A stretch of 43,436 nucleotides of DNA from Anaerolineales bacterium (GCA_013140605.1 JABFSL010000052.1:1-43436), one strand, 5' to 3'. Positions 1 to 8,659 are shown, counted from the first letter of the stretch. Notes: generated by a model not told the origin, from the letters alone. Made by a program: numbers and translations.

Positions 1-900
1 GATGCCATTGAGAAGGAAGGTTTCCAGCTCAAGGATCGTGAGACTGCGGTCAAAACCAGAAATCATTTGCTTTAGATATTCGAGCGTGCCAGCCATGAAG
101 GCGACGCTGAAAAACGAAAGGCGCTGTTAACTTTTGTGATCGTCGGCGGCGGCCCGACTGGCGTTGAAACGGCGGGAGCGTTGGGTGAACTTATTTCGCA
201 TGTGATGGTAAAAGATTTTCCCCAGCTTGACGTAAAAGATACGCGTGTGATCCTGCTCGAAGCGGCAGCGGATTTGATCGCTTCCTATCCCGATGAATTG
301 CGAAAAGCCACTTTCAAACTCTTGCGTCGCAAGAACGTTGATGTTCGGTTGAACACCAAAATGGAAAATTACAACGGACAGCATGTCACTATTGCAGATG
401 GGAGTCAGATCGAAACTCACACTTTGATATGGACTGCGGGAATCAAAGCCACTGAAATTGTGGATGGACTTGGCGTGGATAAAGCCAGTGGGGGACGAGT
501 GCGCGTCGAACCGACCTTGCAGCTGCCCGGGCGTCCTGAGGCATTCGTTATCGGTGACGCAGCCTTCCTCGCCGAAAATGGTCTGCCCCTGCCAATGTTA
601 TCCACGGTTGCCATCCAACAGGGAAAATCCGCCGCGCAGAATATTCGACGTATGATCAATGGCAAATTTCTGATCCCATTCCACTACAAAGACCCCGGCC
701 TACTCGCCACCATTGGACGCAATGCCGCCGTTGCGCGAATCTTCGGCATCTCATTCAGCGGATTCATCGCGTGGGTGATCTGGGTCTTCCTGCACATCTA
801 TCGCATTATCGGATTCCGCAACCGCATTGTTGTGATGTTCAATTGGATGTGGGATTATTTCTTCTACGATAATCAGGTGAGGTTGATTACGAAGGAATAA
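1..900 (+). pseudogene. ndh: Type II NADH dehydrogenase (NDH-2), 5'-truncated, with an in-frame TAG
   Basis: NDH-2 is a single-subunit, membrane-attached flavoprotein that moves electrons from NADH to quinone without pumping protons. Frame 1 is open from base 1 but is broken by TAG at 73-75. The residues around it (RNHLL, stop, IFERA, then ALLTFVIVGGGPTGVETAG) are the normal family sequence, which usually has Glu at the stop position; one GAG to TAG change explains it. After the stop come the NADH-binding GGGPTGVE motif, the FAD-side motif FVIGDAA and the hydrophobic Trp-rich C-terminal anchor ending near residue QVRLI. The N-terminal FAD domain lies outside the window. A restart at GTG 136 would make only the second half, so a working product is unlikely unless the stop is a sequence error. 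Confidence 0.85.
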
Positions 901-940
901 ATTAAATGGATCAATTTTAGAAGGAATTCAGAAAGAAAGA

Positions 941-980
941 AGCGACCAAAAGTCATGGAGGCTTTGGATCGCTTTTTTTT
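941..980 (+). terminator. Rho-independent terminator after ndh
   Basis: An imperfect stem (arm 941-952 AGCGACCAAAAG, arm 962-973 CTTTGGATCGCT, 10 of 12 pairs) is followed by eight T at 973-980. It lies between convergent genes. The opposite strand also runs into a T-rich stretch, so it may stop transcription both ways. Confidence 0.75.
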
Positions 981-992
981 GAAGGTTTGTAT

Positions 993-2654
993 TTATTTCT
1001 TTAGTACTTTCCAAAGGGCGAGAATTAAAGCAAGAACTAAAGGAAAAGCAACAGCCATATCGTCCAATGCTGCTAAACTTTCAATTGGCGATCTTGGCAA
1101 TCCGCTTAATTCCCATATTGGTTTGATTAACTGTGACGCAATACTAGGAATTGCTAATAGCCCAAAAACCAAAGTTAAAACTGTTTGCCAAATAAAATTG
1201 TGACGCTCTTCTAAAATGGTGGCTTGGGTTTGTCTTATAGCACTCATTTCAGTTATCACACTCTTTAACTGATTTACACCCATATTCTCCCACCCTTGCA
1301 TCATCATATCTCGTATTTCACCATAGACTGGGGCCTCGTTTAGCTTTATTTCAAGTTGAACTAAATCTTGTCTTAAGGACAAAATTTCATTTGTTTTTTC
1401 GAGATAACCACTAACTTCTGCAAGACGGCGATAGTGCATATACCCGTAATCCAGAAATTCACATTTCACTTGATTTTCATAAACAAGATGACCCCGATTG
1501 GGATCGCTCCAAGACTTTTCCTGTCTTAAGCCTTGTTTCGCCCAAACCCACAATGTGCCTTGGGCGGCAATATATGCGCCATAATCTTCGAAAAACCGTG
1601 AGTTTTTGGGTAGATATCTTTCTCCAGTCTCAGGCTTCTTTCTAGTTACACGTCCCATAATCCAACCAAGTTCGCTCTTGAATGATTTCTCATTTTCTGA
1701 TGCTTTATTTTTTTGCCCATCAAATTGGGTTATATGAATCTGTGGACGACCTGACCAAAAGTTCCCTATATTTAGTGGCTTTTTAGGACCATGAAGCAAA
1801 AAAGACAAACCCTGCCTTTTGCCACCAGCCACGAATCCGACAGAATGGAATATCATATCTGCTAAATTGGCCAAGAAGAAATCACGCTGTTCATATTCGA
1901 AATTACCATCTTTAGTTTTGTTGTTAGTATTTTCACTAGGGTTTAAAAGAGGCACAAATTCAAAACTGAAATCCCCACTTGTTTCTACAGTAGTTGTATT
2001 ATCAATATAAGATTGAAGATTGTGGCTAAGTGAAAAAAACCTTAAACGATTATAGAATAACATCTTTGGAGTTTCATTGAGAAAACATGTGTGATGATAT
2101 ATTGAATGTAATGATGGCGGAATATATGCTTGATGAAATTTCCACTTAAATAAATTGACAAATTTGTCTACAAATTCTTCTAAGTTAATTTTGATATCTG
2201 GGCTCATTATACGAAATTCAACTAAAAGGGTGCCTGTTTCGTACAGCTTTATCATGGGATAAATGCGATAGTTATAGCCGTTTTGAGGAATAAGCTTGCA
2301 TTCACCTAAATAACCTCTAAGATATCGAGGCGTAAAGTTTTCATCTTCACTAAAAATCCTCATCTCAGAAAATCGAAGTTTCGCACTTTGAAATAATGCC
2401 TCGCCTGCATAGTCTTTCGGAAAATTTTCTCCGAAAATAATTAAACCAGTTGAACGATCAGAATTCAACTTAACATCGGCTTTGCCAGTTATGAGCTCGC
2501 CTTTATCTAGCCAATAAGCTTCTCCATTATCAAGAAATGCGCTTTTAAGTAAATTACTCTGAACCAAATTTTTCGCTACAGTTTGCAAGCTGGGAATTGG
2601 ATCAGTGAAGTACGTTGAATAAGTATGCCAGATTTCCCATTCTTTCAATAACAT
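993..2654 (-). CDS. Hypothetical protein, coiled coil plus two C-terminal membrane helices
   Basis: I do not recognise the family. The start is ATG at 2654, preceded by AAAGGAT at good spacing and four bases after the stop of the upstream gene; a longer frame to 2738 would overlap that gene. The product is about 553 residues. The first 400 or so look soluble and mixed alpha/beta with many aromatic residues. Residues about 415-485 look like an amphipathic coiled coil (YLEKTNEILSLRQDLVQLE). Two hydrophobic helices (about 490-512 and 528-550) close the protein, ending in KVLKK. The layout, a soluble domain followed by coiled coil and a helix pair, recalls CorA-like membrane proteins, but no GMN motif is seen. 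The gene is visibly richer in A+T than its neighbours, which suggests acquisition by transfer. Confidence 0.7.
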   Translation of the reverse strand: MLLKEWEIWHTYSTYFTDPIPSLQTVAKNLVQSNLLKSAFLDNGEAYWLDKGELITGKADVKLNSDRSTGLIIFGENFPKDYAGEALFQSAKLRFSEMRIFSEDENFTPRYLRGYLGECKLIPQNGYNYRIYPMIKLYETGTLLVEFRIMSPDIKINLEEFVDKFVNLFKWKFHQAYIPPSLHSIYHHTCFLNETPKMLFYNRLRFFSLSHNLQSYIDNTTTVETSGDFSFEFVPLLNPSENTNNKTKDGNFEYEQRDFFLANLADMIFHSVGFVAGGKRQGLSFLLHGPKKPLNIGNFWSGRPQIHITQFDGQKNKASENEKSFKSELGWIMGRVTRKKPETGERYLPKNSRFFEDYGAYIAAQGTLWVWAKQGLRQEKSWSDPNRGHLVYENQVKCEFLDYGYMHYRRLAEVSGYLEKTNEILSLRQDLVQLEIKLNEAPVYGEIRDMMMQGWENMGVNQLKSVITEMSAIRQTQATILEERHNFIWQTVLTLVFGLLAIPSIASQLIKPIWELSGLPRSPIESLAALDDMAVAFPLVLALILALWKVLKK

Positions 2655-2658
2655 AAAT

Positions 2659-3072
2659 TTATCCTTTTTGTTTTTGGACAGGTTGATTTTTAATTTTAAC
2701 ACTAATCCCCACCACCAGCGCTGTCCTGCCCCAATCACTCATGGACTTGCCTTCTTTCCAGCCCTGATATTTTCCTGCCAGTATGTGACGAGCCATTGTT
2801 TCTTCTTTTTCTTCACTCACGATTCTTGCAAGGCCGCTAAAGTTATGCTTCGCGATTCGTACAGCCACATTTGGGTTGGCGCGCAGATTTTTTACCCAAT
2901 CTGATTCGTCTCCGCCGCCTGATAAAAGATAGAGCGAATTTCCGTTGATCCCAAACCAAATCTCGATCTCGCGTGGAAGTCCGCTTTTGCGGCCGCTTGT
3001 GGTCAGGTAGCAGTAATCTTCTTTTGAAAGTTTGGAGAGAAGATTTTCCAGATCATCGTTTTCATTTTTCAT
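2659..3072 (-). CDS. PNPOx/deazaflavin-dependent nitroreductase-like flavin protein
   Basis: A 137-residue protein of the split-barrel superfamily that contains pyridoxamine-phosphate-oxidase-like and F420-dependent (Ddn-like) proteins. The typical pattern is visible: CYLTTSGRKSGLPREIEIWF (first strands and the cofactor-phosphate loop with the TxGRKSG motif), then LYLLSGGG, then WVKNLRANPNVAVRI. These proteins use FMN or F420 for one- or two-electron reductions; the substrate cannot be told from sequence. ATG at 3072 is the start. The stop is four bases before the start of the next gene, so the two are probably co-transcribed. Confidence 0.8.
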   Translation of the reverse strand: MKNENDDLENLLSKLSKEDYCYLTTSGRKSGLPREIEIWFGINGNSLYLLSGGGDESDWVKNLRANPNVAVRIAKHNFSGLARIVSEEKEETMARHILAGKYQGWKEGKSMSDWGRTALVVGISVKIKNQPVQKQKG

Positions 3073-3120
3073 AAAACCTCTAAATTAAATATAGCATGGG
3101 CGGCTTGTTGATATGAAATC

Positions 3121-3153
3121 AGGTGACTGTCATCTTTAAGATGACAGTCACCT
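3121..3153. repeat. Perfect 16-bp palindrome between genes
   Basis: Arm AGGTGACTGTCATCTT, one T, then the exact complement AAGATGACAGTCACCT. It follows the stop of the peptidase-like gene on the minus strand. No strong T tract follows on either strand, so it is more like a dispersed palindrome than a classical terminator, although it would form a very stable hairpin in RNA. Confidence 0.8.
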
Positions 3154-3156
3154 TTG

Positions 3157-3732
3157 TTAATAATCGTATTGGCTGATATCAAGAATTTCGTTCGAGAGGA
3201 AATACGTCTGTGCGGGCAGGAGCAGGTGTTTGCGTTTCCATGTGGCGTAGACAGTTGTGCAGGAGGAGCGCGGCAGGCGTTTGATCAGCGCTGAGTCATA
3301 TAAAAGGATCGAGCGGTTGGTGATGCTCTCGATCACTGTCCAATGGTCGTGATAGCCTTTCAAGCCGAGGATGATGGCGCGTCCGGGCGTGCCATCCAAA
3401 AAGAATTGAATGGATTTCCAAAACGTGGTCAGGTCGGGGTTGGGTACTCCGCGCCAGGGGACGTATACATTTGCAATCCTTTGCTTGCCCACAACTTTTT
3501 CCAGGATCAACAGCATTTCCGTGTGAATAATTCCCCCGATCAACAATTTGCTTAATAATTTTCTTCGCGCAAGAAAATGGATCAGGTCATCGAATAATTG
3601 TTGTGTTTCATAGTCTGACGAGTGATTGATGAACCGCTCGGCATTGATAATGCTGTACAAACCGCACAATGAATCCAGGCCGCCTTGTTGAAAGGGCGGC
3701 AGGCTTGATATGTTTCTGGAATGCGCTGACAT
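3157..3732 (-). CDS. Papain/C39-fold cysteine-peptidase-like protein
   Basis: About 191 residues from ATG 3732, preceded by GGAAC; a longer TTG start at 3762 would overlap the upstream gene. The N-terminus carries FQQGGLDSLCGLYSIINA, with Gln16 and Cys23 spaced as the oxyanion Gln and catalytic Cys of papain-like enzymes (QGxxxxxCG). A His (GYHDHWTVIES, about residue 130) and an Asp (LLYDSAL, about 146) follow in the expected order for a Cys-His-Asp triad. No signal peptide or membrane segment is seen. The fold is inferred from motif order. Activity could be proteolysis, deamidation or acyl transfer. The gene lies 13 bases downstream of the YqhA-like gene. Confidence 0.6.
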   Translation of the reverse strand: MSAHSRNISSLPPFQQGGLDSLCGLYSIINAERFINHSSDYETQQLFDDLIHFLARRKLLSKLLIGGIIHTEMLLILEKVVGKQRIANVYVPWRGVPNPDLTTFWKSIQFFLDGTPGRAIILGLKGYHDHWTVIESITNRSILLYDSALIKRLPRSSCTTVYATWKRKHLLLPAQTYFLSNEILDISQYDY

Positions 3733-3745
3733 AAGAGTTCCGTTC

Positions 3746-4198
3746 TTAATCCTTTTTCCCAAAGTACCCGAACGCGATCAAGATCGCAGATACCACCGAT
3801 ATGGCAATCCCAGTTTGTAATAAGGCTTCTGTATCTTTTGTTTCCTGCAATTTCCCCAGAAATTTTACAGCCATCACCAGCACGATCATGCTGCTCAATT
3901 TGCCTTTGAGATCGTACAAATTGTGGGCAAGCATCCATTCTGGAAGATTAAGCTCGCCAATGAATAATTCATAAAGGCTGGCGGCGAAGATCAGTATTGC
4001 GGTGGCGATCAGGAAACTGTCCACGATCTCGATGAGTTCGAGTGTAATGCCCGCATCCCTGCCAGCGGATCGGATCACCAACAGAGTGGCTGTCACCGTT
4101 TTTAGTGTTCCCCAGGCAAAGGCGGCGAGCGCCGCGATCAAAAGGGAAACCACTCCTATGATGGCAAGGTAGCGTGATTTTTCAAGAATGGTTTTCAA
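3746..4198 (-). CDS. YqhA/UPF0114 family membrane protein
   Basis: A 150-residue membrane protein with four hydrophobic segments: IIGVVSLLIAALAAFAWG near the N-terminus, FLIATAILIFAASLYELFIG, MIVLVMAVKFLG and GIAISVVSAILIAFGYFG at the C-terminus. It matches the uncharacterised YqhA family, including the LPEWMLAHNLYDLKGKLSSM stretch. The start is TTG at 4198, supported by GGAGAG seven bases upstream; there is no ATG near it. The physiological role of this family is not established. Confidence 0.8.
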   Translation of the reverse strand: MKTILEKSRYLAIIGVVSLLIAALAAFAWGTLKTVTATLLVIRSAGRDAGITLELIEIVDSFLIATAILIFAASLYELFIGELNLPEWMLAHNLYDLKGKLSSMIVLVMAVKFLGKLQETKDTEALLQTGIAISVVSAILIAFGYFGKKD

Positions 4199-4236
4199 TT
4201 TAATCTCTCCGTTTCCAAATCGGCCCTATTATGCAA

Positions 4237-4271
4237 GATGTTGCAGACTCATTTATCAAGCCTGCAACATC
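4237..4271. other. Intergenic hairpin downstream of the MBL-fold gene
   Basis: Arms GATGTTGCAG (4237-4246) and CTGCAACATC (4262-4271) pair perfectly across a 15-base loop. It lies between the MBL-fold gene stop and the YqhA-like gene start. There is no T run after the stem on the minus strand, so termination is uncertain. Confidence 0.55.
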
Positions 4272-4297
4272 CCTGGTTTATTCATTCTTCAAAATTA

Positions 4298-5128
4298 TTA
4301 TTCACCATTGACCTGACGATATAACGTCCGCAAATTTCGCCGGTGCAGGGTCTCGGCGAGGCCGCCAAGATACACGCGGCTCTTTCCGCATGATTCAATT
4401 GTGATGGTATCCAAATATTCATCCACGTTCTTGCGTTTGCCCGCAGATTTAACCGCCTTCTTGATGTTATTCAGATAATTTAAATTCTCTTTTACAGCCG
4501 CATCGATCTCACCGCGCAGGATGATATCACCATGACCCTGAATGATATTTTCCAATCCCATCTTTCCGATCTTTTTGATGGAAGCTGTCAACTCATCGAC
4601 ATCACCATCCACGATGTAGGGCAGGGGCATGAAGGCATCACTGGCGAACAACACGCGGTCTTCCTCCACCAGCACGGAAATACTGTCTTCGCTGTGGCCG
4701 AATGTTTGGGAGAAGACCAGATTCTTCTTCCCGACGCGCATGGTCAACTCACCGGAGGCAAACGTCAGGTGGGGAGGAACGATCTTTACCTGTCGCAAAC
4801 TTTGATTTTGCTTTTTGGCCCCCTCCAATGACGGCACGCCATGTTCGATCAACAGTTCGCGGCATTTGGCATGGCCGATCACCGTCGCACCGGGGAAGAA
4901 ACAATTTCCCCAGGTATGGTCGGCGTGATAATGGGTGTTGATCACATAACGCACCTGCACACCCAATTCGTGCTCGATGAACTCACGCATCCCGAGCGTT
5001 TCTTCGGGCAGTGCCAGCGTATCGATCACCACCGCCCACTGCGGACCAACGATCACACCAGCCGTCACTTGCGCATAGACTTCACTTTGAAACCAAAAAA
5101 CATTTTCAGACACTCGTTCACGATGCAT
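4298..5128 (-). CDS. MBL-fold metallo-hydrolase
   Basis: A 276-residue metallo-beta-lactamase-fold protein. The metal motif HYHADH occurs in INTHYHADHTWGN. Further family markers are the strand AVVIDTLALPEE with an Asp, SQTFGHSEDSISVLVEEDRVLFASDAF (second His and the bridging Asp) and IIQGHGD (last His). Proteins of this shape are often thiolesterases, glyoxalase II-like or quorum-lactone hydrolases; the substrate cannot be assigned. ATG at 5128. No signal peptide, so cytoplasmic. It follows the MtaA/UroD-like gene by about 80 bases on the same strand. Confidence 0.85.
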   Translation of the reverse strand: MHRERVSENVFWFQSEVYAQVTAGVIVGPQWAVVIDTLALPEETLGMREFIEHELGVQVRYVINTHYHADHTWGNCFFPGATVIGHAKCRELLIEHGVPSLEGAKKQNQSLRQVKIVPPHLTFASGELTMRVGKKNLVFSQTFGHSEDSISVLVEEDRVLFASDAFMPLPYIVDGDVDELTASIKKIGKMGLENIIQGHGDIILRGEIDAAVKENLNYLNNIKKAVKSAGKRKNVDEYLDTITIESCGKSRVYLGGLAETLHRRNLRTLYRQVNGE

Positions 5129-5206
5129 ACGACAACCTTATTTTATGGATTTATTTTCATTATTAATAGCACACTCCCACCTTAATTACAAGTTGACTAG
5201 ACAAAT

Positions 5207-6223
5207 TTACGCCATTGATTTGATATTCTGTATCGGCGTTTGGATAACTAAATCACAGCCCGGCCAGATTGCATCCACTCCCGCCTCTTTCGCCCTGACA
5301 ACTGCCTCAGCGACTTGGGCAGAATCTCCCCGATACAGAGTCGCCACAGGGTCAAGGTTGCCAAATAGTAACGTATCTTTCAAAGCCAACCACGCCGCCG
5401 CGAGATCAACAGTCTGGTCAATTGAAATTGCATCCGCGCCCGTCTGCGCCAGCAGATGAAGTGAACTCGTTACATTCCCGCACACAGACAAGACTGTCGG
5501 CTTGGGTAATTTCTCAATTAATAATTTCTCAGCGGGCAATGCGAACTGTTCATACTTTGCTGGCCCAATAAAAGCGGGTGAGCCGCCCATATCGTGGATG
5601 GTGATAAAGTCCGCGCCTGCGTCCCGATAAGCCGCGCCGACTTGCGCGAGCAAAGATGAAAGGAGAAAGAGCGCATCTGTCACAGCTTGCGGCTCCTTCT
5701 TCATTTCAATGAACATATTTTTCAAATCTGCAACTAGCAGCAATAAAGTGTACGGCCCGGGGATCATCCCGCCGATAACAACATCATTCCCCACATCTTC
5801 CTTGAGCAATTTAATTGCATCACATACTAAATTAATTCGCCCCTTTTTTAGAATCTCTGTGCGCTCCCCTGGCACCGTCCGCCAGGGCATCTCCGTGGCT
5901 AAATCTTTTGCAGATCCAAAAAGCCCTGCTCTCTTCACTTGTGGAAACTCAAACTCCCGATCCTCGCGGAAGTTGATCTCCGCGCCCAACGCTTCGGCCT
6001 CTACATATAAATCCAATGGAACTACGGCAGAGGGCAAACCAGTTAACTTAAACGTACTCGCCGCCGCCTTCGCCATTTTATGTGCATCTGAATGTGTTTC
6101 GTGGAAAACCAACCCTTCGCTGCTCAATCCCTCCGCAGTGACATGGATCAACCCGCTGAATGCAGGCTGTGAGTCAATTTTTTTGCCAGATAATAATTCT
6201 AAAATTTTTTCTCGTTGTGTCAT
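5207..6223 (-). CDS. UroD/MtaA-family methyltransferase (corrinoid methyl transfer)
   Basis: About 338 residues from ATG 6223 (MTQREKILELL), the usual length for uroporphyrinogen-decarboxylase-fold proteins. It resembles MtaA/MtbA/CmuA-type cobamide-dependent methyltransferases rather than HemE: GGMIPGPYTLLLLVADL, FITIHDMGGSPAFIGPAKYEQFALP, NVTSSLHLLAQTGADAISID and PGCDLVIQTPIQNIKSM. MtaA-type enzymes bind zinc through His-x-Cys plus a distant Cys. Here the distant Cys (PGCD) and the near Cys (SVCGN) are present, but the His position reads Ser. It sits beside a homocysteine-methyltransferase family gene and a corrinoid activator, which supports one-carbon transfer. The methyl donor is unknown. 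Confidence 0.75.
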   Translation of the reverse strand: MTQREKILELLSGKKIDSQPAFSGLIHVTAEGLSSEGLVFHETHSDAHKMAKAAASTFKLTGLPSAVVPLDLYVEAEALGAEINFREDREFEFPQVKRAGLFGSAKDLATEMPWRTVPGERTEILKKGRINLVCDAIKLLKEDVGNDVVIGGMIPGPYTLLLLVADLKNMFIEMKKEPQAVTDALFLLSSLLAQVGAAYRDAGADFITIHDMGGSPAFIGPAKYEQFALPAEKLLIEKLPKPTVLSVCGNVTSSLHLLAQTGADAISIDQTVDLAAAWLALKDTLLFGNLDPVATLYRGDSAQVAEAVVRAKEAGVDAIWPGCDLVIQTPIQNIKSMA

Positions 6224-6267
6224 GGGAAACTTTGTGATTATTAGAAAATAAATAATGTAGCGTCTCT

Positions 6268-7677
6268 TTAATCCTTTGAACGCGCGTGGTGATATTGGGC
6301 AAACATCACCCAACTACCGATTGCTCCGCCAAGCAGAATGGCAAGGATCGCAAAAAACGCTGAAAGTAATTTGGCGAATGATGAAGTAGCCAGAACAAAC
6401 AGCGCAACGCCGATCATCCAACTTAACCACCAGCCAAACGCAATGATGATGATTTGTTTCCGTGTTAATGCTGGTTGTGTTTTCTTTAATACCAGCCCGC
6501 TAAACCATCCCACCAATCCTCCCATGATAAATAAGAGCGGGCTGAATATCCATGCGATTCCTGCGGAAAACATCCAGATACCTGCCATGGTTAGGATTTG
6601 TCTGCGCGAAACGGAAGATTCAATCCGCCGCCAGGCCAACCCAACGCTGAGGCCGCCAATGGCTCCGAAGGCCTCGATGCCAATGAACGGATGGATGGCT
6701 GCTCCCAATATCAAGCCCAGTAAGGCGCCAACGGCAAAGCCGACAGCCACAGATAGAACCGGCCGCCACAACAGATGCGAAAACTTCGTCACAGCGGAAT
6801 GTTTCTTTACAGCATCCGAATCAGGAATAAGAGTGGCAGGATCGGATGTCGCAATCTCCGGGATCGCAGCTTGCAGCGCATTGACCATTTCGCCTGCGGT
6901 TCCAAAACGGTCATTGGGATTTTTTGCCAGTGACTTCAAAATCACCCGCTCAACAGATTCAGGCAAATTTACATTCAGTGCGCGCGGTAACGGCAGTGGA
7001 TCGTGAATATGTTTAACAATGACCGCCATCGGGGTCTCAGCCTTATAGGGCACGCGCCCAACTGCCATCTCATACAGGATCACACCCAATGAGTAAACGT
7101 CGGTACGTGTATCGAGTCCCTCTCCAAGCCCTTGTTCAGGGGACATATAGGCAGGTGTGCCCATGATCATGCCCGAGGTTGTCAAATGGAGCGAACCTTC
7201 GACGATCTTCGCCAGACCAAAATCCATCAGCAAACAATTCCCGCGCTCGTCGATCAATATGTTGCTTGGCTTTACATCACGGTGGATCAAGCTGTGCAGG
7301 TGGGCGTATTCGAGAGCATCGCCCACTTGTGAAATCACCCTGCGGATTTGCGCCAATGGCAGCGGCTCTCCCCGCATCAGGTTGACAAGCGTGCCGCCTT
7401 CAATGAACGGCATCACAATATAGGTGTAATCGTCCGCTTCGCCAAAATCAAAAATCGGGAGAATGTGAGGATGTTGGAGTTTAGCGAGAACCTTCGCCTC
7501 CTGCTGGAAACGACCTATGAACTGCGGATCGCTGGCAAAGTGTCGCGGCAGGATCTTGAGCGCCACATATCGATCCGTGGCTGGTTGATAGGCTTTATAA
7601 ACCGCCGCCATTCCCCCTTCGCCCAGGGGCGCAACAATTTGATAAGCGCCAATCTGTTTGCCAGTGAGATTTTCCAT
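6268..7677 (-). CDS. Ser/Thr protein kinase with C-terminal multi-pass membrane domain
   Basis: A 469-residue Hanks-type kinase. The kinase domain covers about residues 10-270: glycine loop LGEGGMAAVYKAY, ATP lysine in VALKILPRHF, catalytic HRDVKPSNILID, DFGLAK metal motif, TPAYMSPEQ activation segment and DVYSLGVILYEMAVGR. After a short linker (about 270-300) come five or six hydrophobic segments (for example VAVGFAVGALLGLILGAAI and IWMFSAGIAWIFSPLLFIMGGLVGW), so the kinase faces the cytoplasm from a membrane anchor. No PASTA or other sensor domain is visible. It lies between two methyl-transfer genes; whether it regulates them is not shown by the sequence. Confidence 0.92.
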   Translation of the reverse strand: MENLTGKQIGAYQIVAPLGEGGMAAVYKAYQPATDRYVALKILPRHFASDPQFIGRFQQEAKVLAKLQHPHILPIFDFGEADDYTYIVMPFIEGGTLVNLMRGEPLPLAQIRRVISQVGDALEYAHLHSLIHRDVKPSNILIDERGNCLLMDFGLAKIVEGSLHLTTSGMIMGTPAYMSPEQGLGEGLDTRTDVYSLGVILYEMAVGRVPYKAETPMAVIVKHIHDPLPLPRALNVNLPESVERVILKSLAKNPNDRFGTAGEMVNALQAAIPEIATSDPATLIPDSDAVKKHSAVTKFSHLLWRPVLSVAVGFAVGALLGLILGAAIHPFIGIEAFGAIGGLSVGLAWRRIESSVSRRQILTMAGIWMFSAGIAWIFSPLLFIMGGLVGWFSGLVLKKTQPALTRKQIIIIAFGWWLSWMIGVALFVLATSSFAKLLSAFFAILAILLGGAIGSWVMFAQYHHARSKD

Positions 7678-7780
7678 AAGCTGCCTGCGTCCTGCCTCAA
7701 AGCCCGCGCATCAATTCTGATGTTGGGAGTGTAGCACGAAACGAATGGGAAATACCATCCTGCAACCTGATTGCTACTCA

Positions 7781-8659
7781 CTACTTGACCGCTTTTGCAA
7801 TCGCCGCAATATGTTCTGGTGTATTTCCGCAACACCCGCCGACAACCTTCGCTCCTAATTCGACATACTTCTTTGCAAAATTTCCCATGTCTTCTGGCCC
7901 CATGTCATAAACACCCTGTTCGGTCTCAATATCCATGTGGGGGACACCCGCATTCGGCTTGACCCACAATGGGAAGTTTGGCACGGTCGCCGTATATTCC
8001 TTGACAACAGCTTCCATATTCTCAAGCGTTGTCCCGCAATTTGCGCCGATCATCACCGCGCCCATTTCGGTGTAGCGCTTCATGACATCTTTTGGTTTCA
8101 CGCCCATCATGGTGCGTGTGCCTCGGTCATAGCTGAATGAGACAACAATCGGCAGATCGGTCACGGAACGCGCGCCTTCAAACGCCGCATTAGTTTCTTC
8201 GAATGAGAACATCGTCTCGATCAATAACAAGTCCACGCCGCCATCGGCTAGTGCTTTCGCTTGTTCTGCAAACGTGGCTTTGACATCCTCTGGTTCCAGC
8301 GGACCGTAAGGTTTCAAAATCGCGCCGACCGGCCCCATAGAACCAGCAACCAAGCCTCCGTTGAGTGAAGCGGCTTTTCGTGCAATCTCAGCCGCGCGCA
8401 TGTTCACCTCTGGCATCCGATCCTGATATTTTGAATCCTTCATTCGCAGACGTGTGCCGCCGAAGGTGCAGGTCAAAATAATATCCGAGCCTGCATTGGC
8501 AAATGAACTTGCAAGATTCAAGATCGTATCGGGATCATCAATGATCAAATCTTCTGGAGGCTTGCCAGGCTTGAGCCCCATCTTCTGCAAATTCGAACCC
8601 GTTGCCCCATCCGCAACAAGGATTTCCCCGCCGTTCAATCTTTCAAGAAATTTATTCAT
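7781..8659 (-). CDS. Homocysteine S-methyltransferase family protein
   Basis: A 292-residue protein of the family that includes BHMT, MmuM and the N-terminal module of MetH. It opens with ILVADGATGSNLQKMGLKPG, then DIILTCTFGGTRLRM, and carries all three zinc cysteines: one in IGANCGTT and two in GGCCGNTP near the C-terminus. The length matches a stand-alone module, without corrinoid or folate domains. The likely reaction is methyl transfer to a thiol, or from a donor to a separate corrinoid protein. Its neighbour upstream is a corrinoid activator with only a palindrome between them. No corrinoid-binding protein gene is in the window. Confidence 0.88.
   Translation of the reverse strand: MNKFLERLNGGEILVADGATGSNLQKMGLKPGKPPEDLIIDDPDTILNLASSFANAGSDIILTCTFGGTRLRMKDSKYQDRMPEVNMRAAEIARKAASLNGGLVAGSMGPVGAILKPYGPLEPEDVKATFAEQAKALADGGVDLLLIETMFSFEETNAAFEGARSVTDLPIVVSFSYDRGTRTMMGVKPKDVMKRYTEMGAVMIGANCGTTLENMEAVVKEYTATVPNFPLWVKPNAGVPHMDIETEQGVYDMGPEDMGNFAKKYVELGAKVVGGCCGNTPEHIAAIAKAVK

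Noticed and set aside
73-75. TAG as pyrrolysine or another recoded codon in ndh
   Set aside because: No other gene in the window has an internal TAG, hybC uses TAG as its normal stop, and the family residue here is Glu. A point mutation or sequence error is simpler.
6338-7006. Open frame of 222 codons antisense to the kinase gene
   Set aside because: It mirrors the membrane part of the kinase gene, with Pro/Asn-rich composition and no ribosome site.
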